A stretch of DNA of 22,620 bases, taken from positions 7,028 to 29,647 of the forward strand of contig DKJA01000158.1 of NCBI GenBank assembly GCA_002454505.1, written 5' to 3'. Each line of letters starts with the position of its first letter. The first letter of the stretch is position 1. Source of the DNA: Oxalobacteraceae bacterium UBA6704 (GTDB lineage: Bacteria > Pseudomonadota > Gammaproteobacteria > Burkholderiales > Burkholderiaceae_D). Shown piece after piece: positions 14,504-21,653 of the stretch. Made by a program: the position numbers and the translations under genes. The notes below the pieces were generated by a model. The model was given only the letters and a program-made list of their open reading frames with translations. It was not told the DNA's origin and made no database searches.

Positions 14504-15103
14504 ATGGATGACATCGTCAAACAGGCCATCGCCAAGTGGCCCAATGTGCCCTACTGCTACCACTGGCTGGCGCTCGACGCGCGCGGCAACTGGCGCATGC
14601 GCGACGAACGCGCGCAGCACCTGAACCTGCCCGGCGACAAGCTGACCAACGCGGCCCTCGTCGGCTTCATCAACCGCAATTACCAGCGCGACGAGCGGGG
14701 CTGCTGGTATTTCCAGAACGGTCCGCAGCGCGTGTACCTTGACCTGGAAAGCACGCCGTTCGTTGCCCGCACCGATCCCTTCCACGGTTTCGTCTTGCAC
14801 ACGGGCGCACCGCTGGAACACCTGGACGCCGCGTTCATCACCGAAGCAGGCGAACTGATTTTGCAAAGCGGCGACATCGTCGCGCAACTGGACGACCGCG
14901 ATGCGGCGCAGGTGCTGGCCATGCTGGAGTCGGATGGCCAACCCGTGGCCGACGAGGCGTTACTGGCCTGGCTGGAAAGCGGCCCGCTGGCCGCGCCGGC
15001 GCTGCGCATCGAAGGCCGGCTGGTGCCGGTGCAGCGCATCGTCCGCGACGACGTGCCGGGCCGCTTCGCCTTTCAGCGCGTGCCGCAGCCGGCCGACGAC
15101 TGA
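14504..15103 (+). CDS. Conserved protein of unknown function (possibly DUF2946-type)
   Basis: 199 residues, probably cytoplasmic, with no signal peptide or membrane helix. It starts MDDIVKQAIAKWPNVPYCYHW, followed by LALDARGNWRMRDERAQ. The middle holds GCWYFQNGPQRVYLDLEST and TDPFHGFVLHTG, and the end is Asp/Glu- and Ala-rich. I recall similar betaproteobacterial proteins annotated with a DUF number in the 2900s, possibly DUF2946, but I am not certain. It is the last gene of the plus-strand cluster, 3 bp after the YheT-type hydrolase, and its final 31 bp overlap the 3' end of the convergent BepA-like gene. The close coupling to the hydrolase suggests a shared role that I cannot name. Confidence 0.72.
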   Translation: MDDIVKQAIAKWPNVPYCYHWLALDARGNWRMRDERAQHLNLPGDKLTNAALVGFINRNYQRDERGCWYFQNGPQRVYLDLESTPFVARTDPFHGFVLHTGAPLEHLDAAFITEAGELILQSGDIVAQLDDRDAAQVLAMLESDGQPVADEALLAWLESGPLAAPALRIEGRLVPVQRIVRDDVPGRFAFQRVPQPADD

Positions 15104-16845
15104 AGCCGGCGGCTCATGTCAGTTGAAGTATCGAGCGATGGCCGCCGCGACAGCGGGTCAGGGAAGCGCCGGTCGTCGTCGCGGCACGAGGCCGCATCGT
15201 CATTGTTCGTGCTGCCCGCGGTGACCTTGAACGACGACGAACTGGCCAGATCCTTGTCCTTCTTCTCGCCCATCGCCTCACGGCGCCGCGCCTGCCACTC
15301 GCGTTCGCGCGCATCGATGACGGCCTGTTCGTAGAACGTGGCATCGGGCGCCTTGCGCGCCAGCTGCAGCTGGTCGAGCGCCGCCATCGTGCCGCCCAGC
15401 AGCGAGTACGATTCGGCCAGCGCGATGTGCTGCAGCGACAGCTTGCCCATCTTCGAATACGCCTGCGCCAGCAGGTCCTGCAGTTCCGGCTCGCTGCGGT
15501 ACTGCTGCAGCTGGTCGCGCAGGAAGCGCTCGGCCTCTTCCGGCTTGCCGCCCTTGATCAGCGCATCCGCGTACTGCCACACGATGCCGCGCGACAGCGG
15601 GTATTTCGCATGCGCTTCCAGGCCTTCCTTGATGGCCTGCGCGATGACTTCCGGCTTCTTCTCCTGGTCGACCTTGATCTCCAGCGACGTGTAGGCGAGG
15701 ATGCTTTCCGAAATGCCCTTCGGCAGCGGCGAGCTGAAGGCGCCGGGCGCCGTCGGGCGGTCGATGGTGGCACGCGTCTTGTCCAGCCACGACTGGGCGC
15801 CGGCGTAATCGTTGCGCTTCAGGGACAGCATCGCCATGCCGTACTGGCCGGCGGCGATCTGGTGACGGCTCTGCTGGTCCATCTGGTTGCGGAAGAAGTC
15901 TTCCGACTCCGCATAGCCCTTGGTGGACGTGTTCTGCAGCACGCGGGCCCGCGAGCGGACGAGGAAGAAGTCCAGCGCATCGACCCGCTGCTTGTAGGGC
16001 TGCTCGCGGATCCGCGCCTGGATGTCGGCGATGCGGTCGGTGGTCAGCGGGTGGCTCATCAGCCAGGCCGGGATGTTGTCGCTGTAGATGCGCGTGGCGC
16101 TTTCCAGCCGCTTGAAGAATTCCACCATGCCGGACGTGTCGTAGCCGGACGAGCCCATGATCTGGAAGCCGACGCGGTCCGCCTCCCGCTCCGCATCGCG
16201 GCCGAAGTTCAGCTGGCGCTGGATGGCCAGGCCCTGGCCGCCCATCATCACGCCCATCGCCGCATCCGGATTCGATTTCGCCGCCAGCGCGGCCAGCACC
16301 ATCGCGGCCAGCGGGATCAGCGCATCCGTCTTCTGCTCGCCCAGCTGGCGCGCGATGTGCCGCTGCGCCACGTGGCCGATCTCGTGCGACAGTACCGACG
16401 CCAGTTCCGACTCCGTCTGCGCCGCCAGCAGCAGCTGCGAGTGCACGCCGATGAAGCCGCCCGGCAGCGCGAACGCATTGATCATCGGATCGCGCACGCA
16501 GAAGAAGAAGTAATCGTAATTGGCCTCGCCGCGCGCACCGGGCCGCGACGTGACCAGCACGTTGCCCAGGTTGTTCAGGTATTCGATGATGGGCGGGTCG
16601 TCGAGATAATCGCGGTCGAAGCGGATATCGCGCATGATCTCCTCGCCCAGCTTGCGCTCGATGACGGGCGACAGCGCCTCGCGCGACGTGTCGCCGAGAT
16701 TGGGCAGGCTGGGCGTGTTCAGCTGCGCCACGCCGGACATCTGCGCCATGCCGGCCGGCGCGGCGGTCAGCAGCGCAATCGCGAGGGAGAGCAGCAGGCG
16801 GCGGGGAATTCGGGTTGCATTCACGGTGCTATCATACCTGTTCAT
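15073..16845 (-). CDS. bepA: BepA-like periplasmic M48 metalloprotease with TPR domain
   Basis: 590 residues. A signal peptide (hydrophobic 17-31, GMAQ cleavage near 34) directs it to the periplasm. Zinc motif HEIGH is at 154-158, with the third ligand in RDAEREAD (219-223). MSHPLTTDR holds His265, comparable to the regulatory His of E. coli BepA. Helical repeat sequence of TPR type follows from about 330 to 500. BepA degrades or assists assembly of outer-membrane proteins such as LptD. E. coli BepA is near 490 residues. Here the last 50-60 residues are low-complexity, Ser/Arg/Asp-rich, and overlap the convergent gene by 31 bp. The start is uncertain: the ATG at 16845 lies 23 bp from divergent moaC, and a GTG at 16824 would keep the signal peptide. 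Confidence 0.9.
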   Translation of the reverse strand: MNRYDSTVNATRIPRRLLLSLAIALLTAAPAGMAQMSGVAQLNTPSLPNLGDTSREALSPVIERKLGEEIMRDIRFDRDYLDDPPIIEYLNNLGNVLVTSRPGARGEANYDYFFFCVRDPMINAFALPGGFIGVHSQLLLAAQTESELASVLSHEIGHVAQRHIARQLGEQKTDALIPLAAMVLAALAAKSNPDAAMGVMMGGQGLAIQRQLNFGRDAEREADRVGFQIMGSSGYDTSGMVEFFKRLESATRIYSDNIPAWLMSHPLTTDRIADIQARIREQPYKQRVDALDFFLVRSRARVLQNTSTKGYAESEDFFRNQMDQQSRHQIAAGQYGMAMLSLKRNDYAGAQSWLDKTRATIDRPTAPGAFSSPLPKGISESILAYTSLEIKVDQEKKPEVIAQAIKEGLEAHAKYPLSRGIVWQYADALIKGGKPEEAERFLRDQLQQYRSEPELQDLLAQAYSKMGKLSLQHIALAESYSLLGGTMAALDQLQLARKAPDATFYEQAVIDAREREWQARRREAMGEKKDKDLASSSSFKVTAGSTNNDDAASCRDDDRRFPDPLSRRPSLDTSTDMSRRLQSSAGCGTR

Positions 16846-16868
16846 CCTGATACCAAGACTATTTCCGC

Positions 16869-17384
16869 ATGTCCGAACTTAAGCAAGAAACCGAGCACGC
16901 AACCGAGCACGCACTCACGCACTTCGACACCTCCGGCCAGGCTCATATGGTCGATGTCGGCGCGAAAAACGAAACTCACCGCATCGCCGTGGCCACCGGC
17001 AGCATCCGCATGAAACCGGAAACACTGGCCATCATTCTAACGGGAACCGCGAAGAAGGGGGACGTGCTGGGCATCGCCCGCATCGCCGCGATCATGGCAT
17101 CGAAGCGCACGAGCGACCTGATCCCCCTGTGCCACCCGCTGGCGCTGACCCGCGTAACGGTGGATTTCGAAACGGACGAAGCCAACTCGCAGGTGCATTG
17201 CCGCGCGCAGGTTGAGACTTACGGCAAGACCGGCGTCGAGATGGAAGCGCTTACTGCGGTGCAGGTGGGCTTGCTGACGGTGTATGACATGTGCAAGGCG
17301 GTTGATCGGGGGATGGTGATGAACGAGATTCGCGTGATGGAAAAGCATGGCGGGAAGTCTGGGGATTGGAGCGTCACCAGCTAA
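16869..17384 (+). CDS. moaC: Cyclic pyranopterin monophosphate synthase
   Basis: 171 residues. MoaC converts the MoaA product to cyclic pyranopterin monophosphate in molybdenum cofactor synthesis. Family motifs are THFDTSGQAHMVDV, the SDLIPLCHPL segment, GVEMEALTAV and YDMCKAVDRGM, containing the active-site His, Glu, Asp and Lys region. The ten or so N-terminal residues (repeats of EHAT/EHAL) are an extension compared with E. coli. No clear Shine-Dalgarno precedes the ATG. The gene is divergent from the BepA-like gene with 23 bp between. No moaA or mobA neighbour is in the window. A weak CCGG-loop-CCGG hairpin followed by five T (17428-17445) may be its terminator. Confidence 0.95.
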   Translation: MSELKQETEHATEHALTHFDTSGQAHMVDVGAKNETHRIAVATGSIRMKPETLAIILTGTAKKGDVLGIARIAAIMASKRTSDLIPLCHPLALTRVTVDFETDEANSQVHCRAQVETYGKTGVEMEALTAVQVGLLTVYDMCKAVDRGMVMNEIRVMEKHGGKSGDWSVTS

Positions 17385-17452
17385 GCCGCTGGAACAATAC
17401 GATATAAATTGTTTTATAGGTATTTTTCCGGGGTTGCCGGTTTTTCAAGTTT

Positions 17453-17478
17453 TATAATTCGTGGTCGCTTCAACCACG
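17453..17478 (+). promoter_or_regulatory. TATAAT box and palindrome ahead of the PilZ gene
   Basis: TATAAT at 17453-17458 stands about 30 bp before the PilZ ATG. I find no good -35. CGTGGT (17460-17465) and ACCACG (17473-17478) form an inverted repeat where transcription should begin, a possible operator or 5' hairpin. Confidence 0.4.
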
Positions 17479-17486
17479 GATGACTG

Positions 17487-18182
17487 ATGACCGGTAGTCC
17501 CCCCGCTCCGCAGCTGTACACCTTCGAACAGATGAACCTGCAGGTTGGCATGCGGGTCCAGTTCATCACCCACCGCACGTTGCGGCCGATCCAGCATTTC
17601 TCCACCGTGATCGGCTGGATCCGGGACGAATACCTGATCGTCAAGACGCCGTTCGAGCACAACAATCCGATCGCGCTGCGCGAAGGCGAGAAGCTGACGC
17701 TGCGCGTGTTCTCGGGTGTGAACGTGTGTTCGTTCTCCTGCGTGGCGGAGCGCGTGTTCGGGCGGCCCCTGTGCTATGCGCACGTGACCTTCCCCACTGA
17801 AATCCAGGGCACGAACCTGCGCACAGCGATGCGGGTGAAGGTGGATATTCCCGCCCATGTCCGCGGCTCGAATGGCGAACAGACGGGCTTCCTGGTGAAC
17901 CTCAGCGTATCGGGTGCACTGCTGGAGTCGAAGATGCGGCTGCCGGACGATGCCGCTCCCGTGACGGTGGAGTTCACGCTGCTGACGCAGCCCGACAACC
18001 GGCAGGTGATGATTGCCACCAAGGCCGTGATCCGCAATGTGAGCGTCGTGGAAGGGATAGCAGGCGGTGCGCAGAAATTCTCGTACGGGCTGCAGTTCAC
18101 CGACCTCGAAGCGGCGCACTACATGATGCTGCAGAACCTGACGTATGAGGCCTTGCTGGCCGATCGGCAGAAGATCGTTTGA
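17487..18182 (+). CDS. YcgR-type PilZ-domain c-di-GMP receptor
   Basis: 231 residues in two parts. The N-terminal ~100 residues (MNLQVGMRVQFITH, then DEYLIVKTP) resemble the PilZN/YcgR-N domain. The C-terminal PilZ domain carries the c-di-GMP signature RTAMR at 112-116 and NLSVSG at 138-143. YcgR proteins bind cyclic di-GMP and slow flagellar rotation, and related proteins control surface behaviour. The start ATG has GGA about 7 nt upstream. The next gene, transcribed convergently, is a type IV pilin. A flagellar-brake or pilus-regulatory role is inference. Confidence 0.9.
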   Translation: MTGSPPAPQLYTFEQMNLQVGMRVQFITHRTLRPIQHFSTVIGWIRDEYLIVKTPFEHNNPIALREGEKLTLRVFSGVNVCSFSCVAERVFGRPLCYAHVTFPTEIQGTNLRTAMRVKVDIPAHVRGSNGEQTGFLVNLSVSGALLESKMRLPDDAAPVTVEFTLLTQPDNRQVMIATKAVIRNVSVVEGIAGGAQKFSYGLQFTDLEAAHYMMLQNLTYEALLADRQKIV

Positions 18183-18199
18183 GGGGTAGGGACGAAAAA

Positions 18200-18220
18200 A
18201 AACCGGGCTGGGCCCGGTTT
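18200..18220. terminator. Bidirectional terminator between PilZ gene and pilin gene
   Basis: AAACCGGGC (18200-18208) and GCCCGGTTT (18212-18220) form a 9-bp stem with a TGG loop. A runs precede it and T runs follow it, so it can end the PilZ transcript on the plus strand and the pilin transcript on the minus strand. Confidence 0.92.
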
Positions 18221-18237
18221 TTTTGTGTGCTGCGAGA

Positions 18238-18735
18238 TTACGGATTCGAAGCAGCGTCACCGCCGGAGCTGCCGCCAGTAGCTGCTGGAGGGTTGTTCTT
18301 GACGATCGCAGCGTATGCGTCTTTGTTGGTCGTCTCAGTGATGGTGGTGGTATTGGTCCAGGTAATGTTGCTGCCTTCGGTGTTTGGCTGCATGGTGATC
18401 GTCGCGTCATCGGTAGCTTTGCCGATATCGGCGAGCGTCAGGACCACAGAGCCGTCAGTGACCGTCGCGCTCTTCACTTCCTTGGTTGCCGTGAATGCCG
18501 GGATGCCGTTGGCGCCGGTATCGCAAGTAGTCGCGTCGCCGGTCTCCTGGATGCACAGGCCGACGGCCGATTTCAGCGAATCAGCCGACGACAGCGCGCT
18601 GGCAATTTTTGCCTTGACGGTGTAAGCGCTGTACTGAGGAATCGCGACAGCAGCCAGGATACCGATGATCGCAACAACGATCATCAGTTCGATCAGGGTG
18701 AAGCCGCCTTGGGATTTCTGGTTCATGGTTTGCAT
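18238..18735 (-). CDS. pilA: Type IVa major pilin
   Basis: 165 residues. A short leader ending in GG is followed by FTLIELMIVVAIIGILAAVA, the prepilin peptidase site and helix of type IVa pilins, with Glu5 of the mature form present. PilD should cut between Gly11 and Phe12. AAGGAG stands 6 nt before the ATG at 18735, which fixes the start. A longer in-frame ORF upstream has no such signal. Two Cys (61 and 71, in LCIQETGDATTC) may pair in the globular head. The C-terminus lacks the usual disulfide loop and ends in a Pro/Gly/Ser/Asn-rich tail. A consensus sigma-54 promoter lies about 50 bp upstream of the ATG. Confidence 0.95.
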   Translation of the reverse strand: MQTMNQKSQGGFTLIELMIVVAIIGILAAVAIPQYSAYTVKAKIASALSSADSLKSAVGLCIQETGDATTCDTGANGIPAFTATKEVKSATVTDGSVVLTLADIGKATDDATITMQPNTEGSNITWTNTTTITETTNKDAYAAIVKNNPPAATGGSSGGDAASNP

Positions 18736-18784
18736 TTGAAGCTCCTTGAGTAAATGACGAAACAGGTTTTGATGCAGGGTATAT

Positions 18785-18800
18785 TGCAAGCGCCGTGCCA
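18785..18800 (-). promoter_or_regulatory. Sigma-54 (RpoN) promoter of pilA
   Basis: On the minus strand, TGGCACGGCGCTTGCA matches the -24/-12 consensus TGGCACG-N4-TTGCA exactly. Transcription would start near 18774, leaving a ~38-nt leader with a good ribosome binding site. Pilin genes in Pseudomonas use RpoN with the activator PilR. Confidence 0.88.
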
Positions 18801-18862
18801 GCCCTGTTTTGCCTGCTTTCGATATCAAACCCATCAGAAAACCGCCGTTTTACGCCGCTGAG

Positions 18863-18929
18863 CTGACAAAAAACGTCAGTTCGCCTTCCGTAAATTGTCA
18901 CCTGGGACGGCCAGAAACGTCACATGACG
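18863..18929 (-). promoter_or_regulatory. Candidate activator-binding region upstream of pilA
   Basis: Inverted repeat CTGAC-N7-GTCAG at 18863-18879, a TTGTCA at 18895-18900 and CGTCA-CA-TGACG at 18918-18929 lie roughly 90-155 bp upstream of the predicted start site. TGTC/TGAC-type half-sites resemble what is known of PilR targets in Pseudomonas. Binding is inference. Confidence 0.5.
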
Positions 18930-18936
18930 ATTTCCG

Positions 18937-19527
18937 TCACCCGAACCGGAACGCCATCTGCGTGCCGGAAAGGTCCAGCACATCGCCATCGATGAGCGGC
19001 TGCGGCTGGCTGCCCAGTTCCATGCCGTTGAGCAGCGGGATCCGGTCACCATCTGTATGTGCCGCAAAGTAAGCGGTGTCGCTGCGCGTCACGGACACCA
19101 CCTGCACGCCGGCGCGGCCGAAGCTCGACTGCGCCTTGGCCAGTTCGAGGCGCTTGCCGGCATTGCTGCCGTTGAGTACTTCGATATAGGCGATGGCTTG
19201 CGGCACCGGTGCCAAGGCGGCGCCGGACAGCGGACGGATGCCGTCGGCCACGAATTCGATGCGGTACTTGGCCAGCTTGATCGTGTCCTTGTTCTGCAGC
19301 AGGTGCCGGTCGATGCGGTGGCCGTTGACGAACGTGCCATTGGTGGAAAACGCATCCTCGAGGAACGAGTCGTCGAGGATCGTCACGATCGCGGCGTGTT
19401 CACCGCTGACGGCCGGGTGTTCCAGCACGATGTCGTTGTGACGGTGGCGGCCCAGCGTCATGCGCTCTTTCGTCAGCTGCACCGTGCGCTCCAGCACGCC
19501 TTCGCGGGTAATCAGGATCTTCGCCAA
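18937..19527 (-). CDS. Protein with two FHA domains
   Basis: 196 residues from a TTG start at 19527. GGAG lies 8 nt before that TTG, and the resulting start MAKILITREGVL matches the way related proteins begin. An ATG at 19569 lies inside the sucD terminator and is unlikely. The first FHA domain has LGRHRHNDI (25-33), SGEH (41-44) and STNGTFVNG (61-69), the phosphothreonine-binding residues. The second half (about 113-196) is a degenerate FHA copy with FGRAG and a GDVLDLSGTQ segment but no intact S-x-x-H. FHA domains read phosphothreonine on partner proteins. No kinase or phosphatase is nearby. It lies between sucD and pilA. Confidence 0.85.
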   Translation of the reverse strand: MAKILITREGVLERTVQLTKERMTLGRHRHNDIVLEHPAVSGEHAAIVTILDDSFLEDAFSTNGTFVNGHRIDRHLLQNKDTIKLAKYRIEFVADGIRPLSGAALAPVPQAIAYIEVLNGSNAGKRLELAKAQSSFGRAGVQVVSVTRSDTAYFAAHTDGDRIPLLNGMELGSQPQPLIDGDVLDLSGTQMAFRFG

Positions 19528-19546
19528 AACGTCTTCTCCATGAAAA

Positions 19547-19566
19547 ACGGGGGCCGCAGCCCCCGT
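19547..19566 (-). terminator. Terminator after sucD
   Basis: ACGGGGGC (19547-19554) and GCCCCCGT (19559-19566) form an 8-bp stem with a 4-nt loop. On the minus strand it is followed by TTTTT. It separates sucCD from the FHA gene, whose ribosome binding site begins about 8 bp later. Confidence 0.9.
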
Positions 19567-19588
19567 CATTATCGGCTAACCGATCCGA

Positions 19589-20470
19589 TTACAGCATGGC
19601 TTTCAGCAGGCGGGCCATTTCGGACGGGTTGCGCGTCACGGTGATGCCGCAGGCTTCCATGATTTCCAGCTTGGCATCGGCGGTATCGGCACCGCCGGAG
19701 ATCAGCGCGCCGGCGTGGCCCATGCGCTTGCCCGGAGGCGCGGTAACGCCGGCGATGAAGCCGACCACTGGTTTCTTCATGTTGTCCTTGATCCAGCGGG
19801 CCGCGTTGGCTTCGTCTGGACCGCCGATTTCGCCGATCATGATGACCGCATCGGTGTCAGGATCGTCGTTGAACATCTTCATCACGTCGATGTGCTTCAG
19901 GCCGTTGATCGGGTCGCCACCGATACCGACGGCGGACGACTGGCCCAGGCCCAGTGCGGTCAGCTGGCCGACGGCTTCGTACGTCAGCGTGCCCGAACGG
20001 GACACGACGCCGATCCGGCCTTTACGGTGGATGTGACCTGGCATGATGCCGATCTTGATTTCGTCAGGGGTGATCAGGCCTGGGCAGTTCGGGCCCAGCA
20101 GCAGGGTTTTCGAACCGGCTTTGGCCATGCGATCCTTGATTTCCATCATGTCGCGGACTGGAATGCCTTCGGTGATGCAAATCGCCAGTTCCAGTTCGGC
20201 TTCAACGGCTTCCCAGATCGCGGCGGCGGCGCCGGCTGGCGGCACGTAGATCACGGAAACGGTTGCACCGGTTTCCGATGCCGCTTCCTTGACGGTTGCG
20301 TAGATAGGAATGCCTTCGAAGTCTTCGCCGGCTTTCTTCGGGTTCACGCCAGCCACGAAGGCTTCGCGGCCGTTCGCGTAGTCGCGGCAACCGCGGGTGT
20401 GGAACTGGCCGGTCTTGCCGGTGATGCCCTGGGTGATGACTTTGGTGTCTTTGTTGATCAGAATAGACAT
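19589..20470 (-). CDS. sucD: Succinyl-CoA synthetase, alpha subunit
   Basis: 293 residues. With SucC it converts succinyl-CoA, ADP (or GDP) and phosphate to succinate, CoA and ATP in the citric acid cycle. The N-terminal CoA-binding domain holds ITQGITGKTGQFHT and YVPPAGAAAAI. The middle carries GPNCPGLITP and GVVSRSGTLTYEA. The phosphorylated histidine is in GHAGALISGG. Full length and standard order. It starts 13 bp after the sucC stop with AAGGA about 6 nt before the ATG, so the two are cotranscribed. A strong terminator follows. Confidence 0.97.
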   Translation of the reverse strand: MSILINKDTKVITQGITGKTGQFHTRGCRDYANGREAFVAGVNPKKAGEDFEGIPIYATVKEAASETGATVSVIYVPPAGAAAAIWEAVEAELELAICITEGIPVRDMMEIKDRMAKAGSKTLLLGPNCPGLITPDEIKIGIMPGHIHRKGRIGVVSRSGTLTYEAVGQLTALGLGQSSAVGIGGDPINGLKHIDVMKMFNDDPDTDAVIMIGEIGGPDEANAARWIKDNMKKPVVGFIAGVTAPPGKRMGHAGALISGGADTADAKLEIMEACGITVTRNPSEMARLLKAML

Positions 20471-20483
20471 GTTGGTTCCTTAG

Positions 20484-21653
20484 TTAAGCTTTACCGGCGG
20501 CAGCAGCCACAACGCTCTTCGCTGCATCTTCCATCGTGTCGGCCGCGATGATCGGCAGACCGGAATCGGCCAGCATCTTCTTGCCCAGGTCTTCGTTCGT
20601 GCCTTTCATGCGCACGACCAGCGGTACTTGCAGGGAAACGGCTTTCGATGCGGTGATCACGCCTTCGGCGATCACGTCGCAGCGCATGATGCCGCCGAAG
20701 ATGTTCACCAGGATCGCTTTCAGGCCCGGGTTCTTCAGCATGATCTTGAACGCTTCGGTCACTTTCTCGGCCGTGGCGCCACCGCCCACGTCCAGGAAGT
20801 TGGCCGGCTCGCCGCCGAACAGCTTGATCGTGTCCATCGTGGCCATGGCCAGGCCGGCGCCGTTCACCAGGCAGCCGATATTGCCGTCCAGGGAGATGTA
20901 GGCCAGGTCGAATTTCGACGCTTCCACTTCGGCCGGATCTTCTTCGTCCAGGTCGCGGTAGGCGACGATTTCAGGGTGACGGAACAGTGCATTCGAGTCG
21001 AAGTTGAACTTGGCGTCCAGGGCGATGACCTTGCCTTCGCCCGTCAGGATCAGCGGGTTGATTTCGGCCAGCGACGAATCCGTTTCCCAGTAGGCTTTGT
21101 ACAGGCCTTGCAGGTTGGCGCGGGCGTCGGCGATCGACGCTTCCGGCACGCCGATCTTGCGGGCGACATCGTCGGCATCCGCGTCGGTCAGGCCGGTGGC
21201 CGGATCGATGATCACGTTGTGGATTTTTTCAGGGTGGGACTCGGCGACTTCCTCGATGTCCATGCCGCCTTCGGAGGAAGCCATCAGCACGACGCGTTGC
21301 GACACGCGGTCGGTCACCAGCGAAACGTACAGTTCCTTCTGGATGTCGGCGCCTTCTTCGATCAGCAGGCGGCGCACTTTCTGGCCGTTCGCGTCGGTCT
21401 GGTGGGTTACCAGCTGCATGCCCAGGATCTGGTCGGCGTATTCCTTCACCTGCTCCAGCGACTTGGCGACCTTCACGCCGCCGCCTTTACCACGGCCACC
21501 GGCGTGGATCTGCGCCTTGACGACCCATACCTTGCCGCCCAGGGTTTCAGCAGCTTTCACTGCTTCTTCCACGGACAGGCATGGAATGCCGCGCGGAACC
21601 GTCACTCCGAATTTCCGGAGGATTTCTTTGCCTTGATACTCATGGATTTTCAT
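20484..21653 (-). CDS. sucC: Succinyl-CoA synthetase, beta subunit
   Basis: 389 residues, equal to the family length. The N-terminal ATP-grasp domain starts MKIHEYQGKEILRKFGV and includes VKAQIHAGGRGKGGGVK. The C-terminal ligase region holds FLDVGGGATAEKVTEAFK and VNIFGGIMRCDVIAEG. Together with SucD it forms the citric acid cycle enzyme. The ATG overlaps the stop of the DUF2889 gene as ATGA, and GGGAAG lies upstream, so expression is coupled to that gene. The sucD ATG follows 13 bp after the stop. Confidence 0.97.
   Translation of the reverse strand: MKIHEYQGKEILRKFGVTVPRGIPCLSVEEAVKAAETLGGKVWVVKAQIHAGGRGKGGGVKVAKSLEQVKEYADQILGMQLVTHQTDANGQKVRRLLIEEGADIQKELYVSLVTDRVSQRVVLMASSEGGMDIEEVAESHPEKIHNVIIDPATGLTDADADDVARKIGVPEASIADARANLQGLYKAYWETDSSLAEINPLILTGEGKVIALDAKFNFDSNALFRHPEIVAYRDLDEEDPAEVEASKFDLAYISLDGNIGCLVNGAGLAMATMDTIKLFGGEPANFLDVGGGATAEKVTEAFKIMLKNPGLKAILVNIFGGIMRCDVIAEGVITASKAVSLQVPLVVRMKGTNEDLGKKMLADSGLPIIAADTMEDAAKSVVAAAAGKA

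Noticed and set aside
13469..14941. A 490-codon minus-strand frame
   Set aside because: It is antisense to the YheT-type hydrolase and the unknown protein, both supported by motifs and ribosome binding sites.
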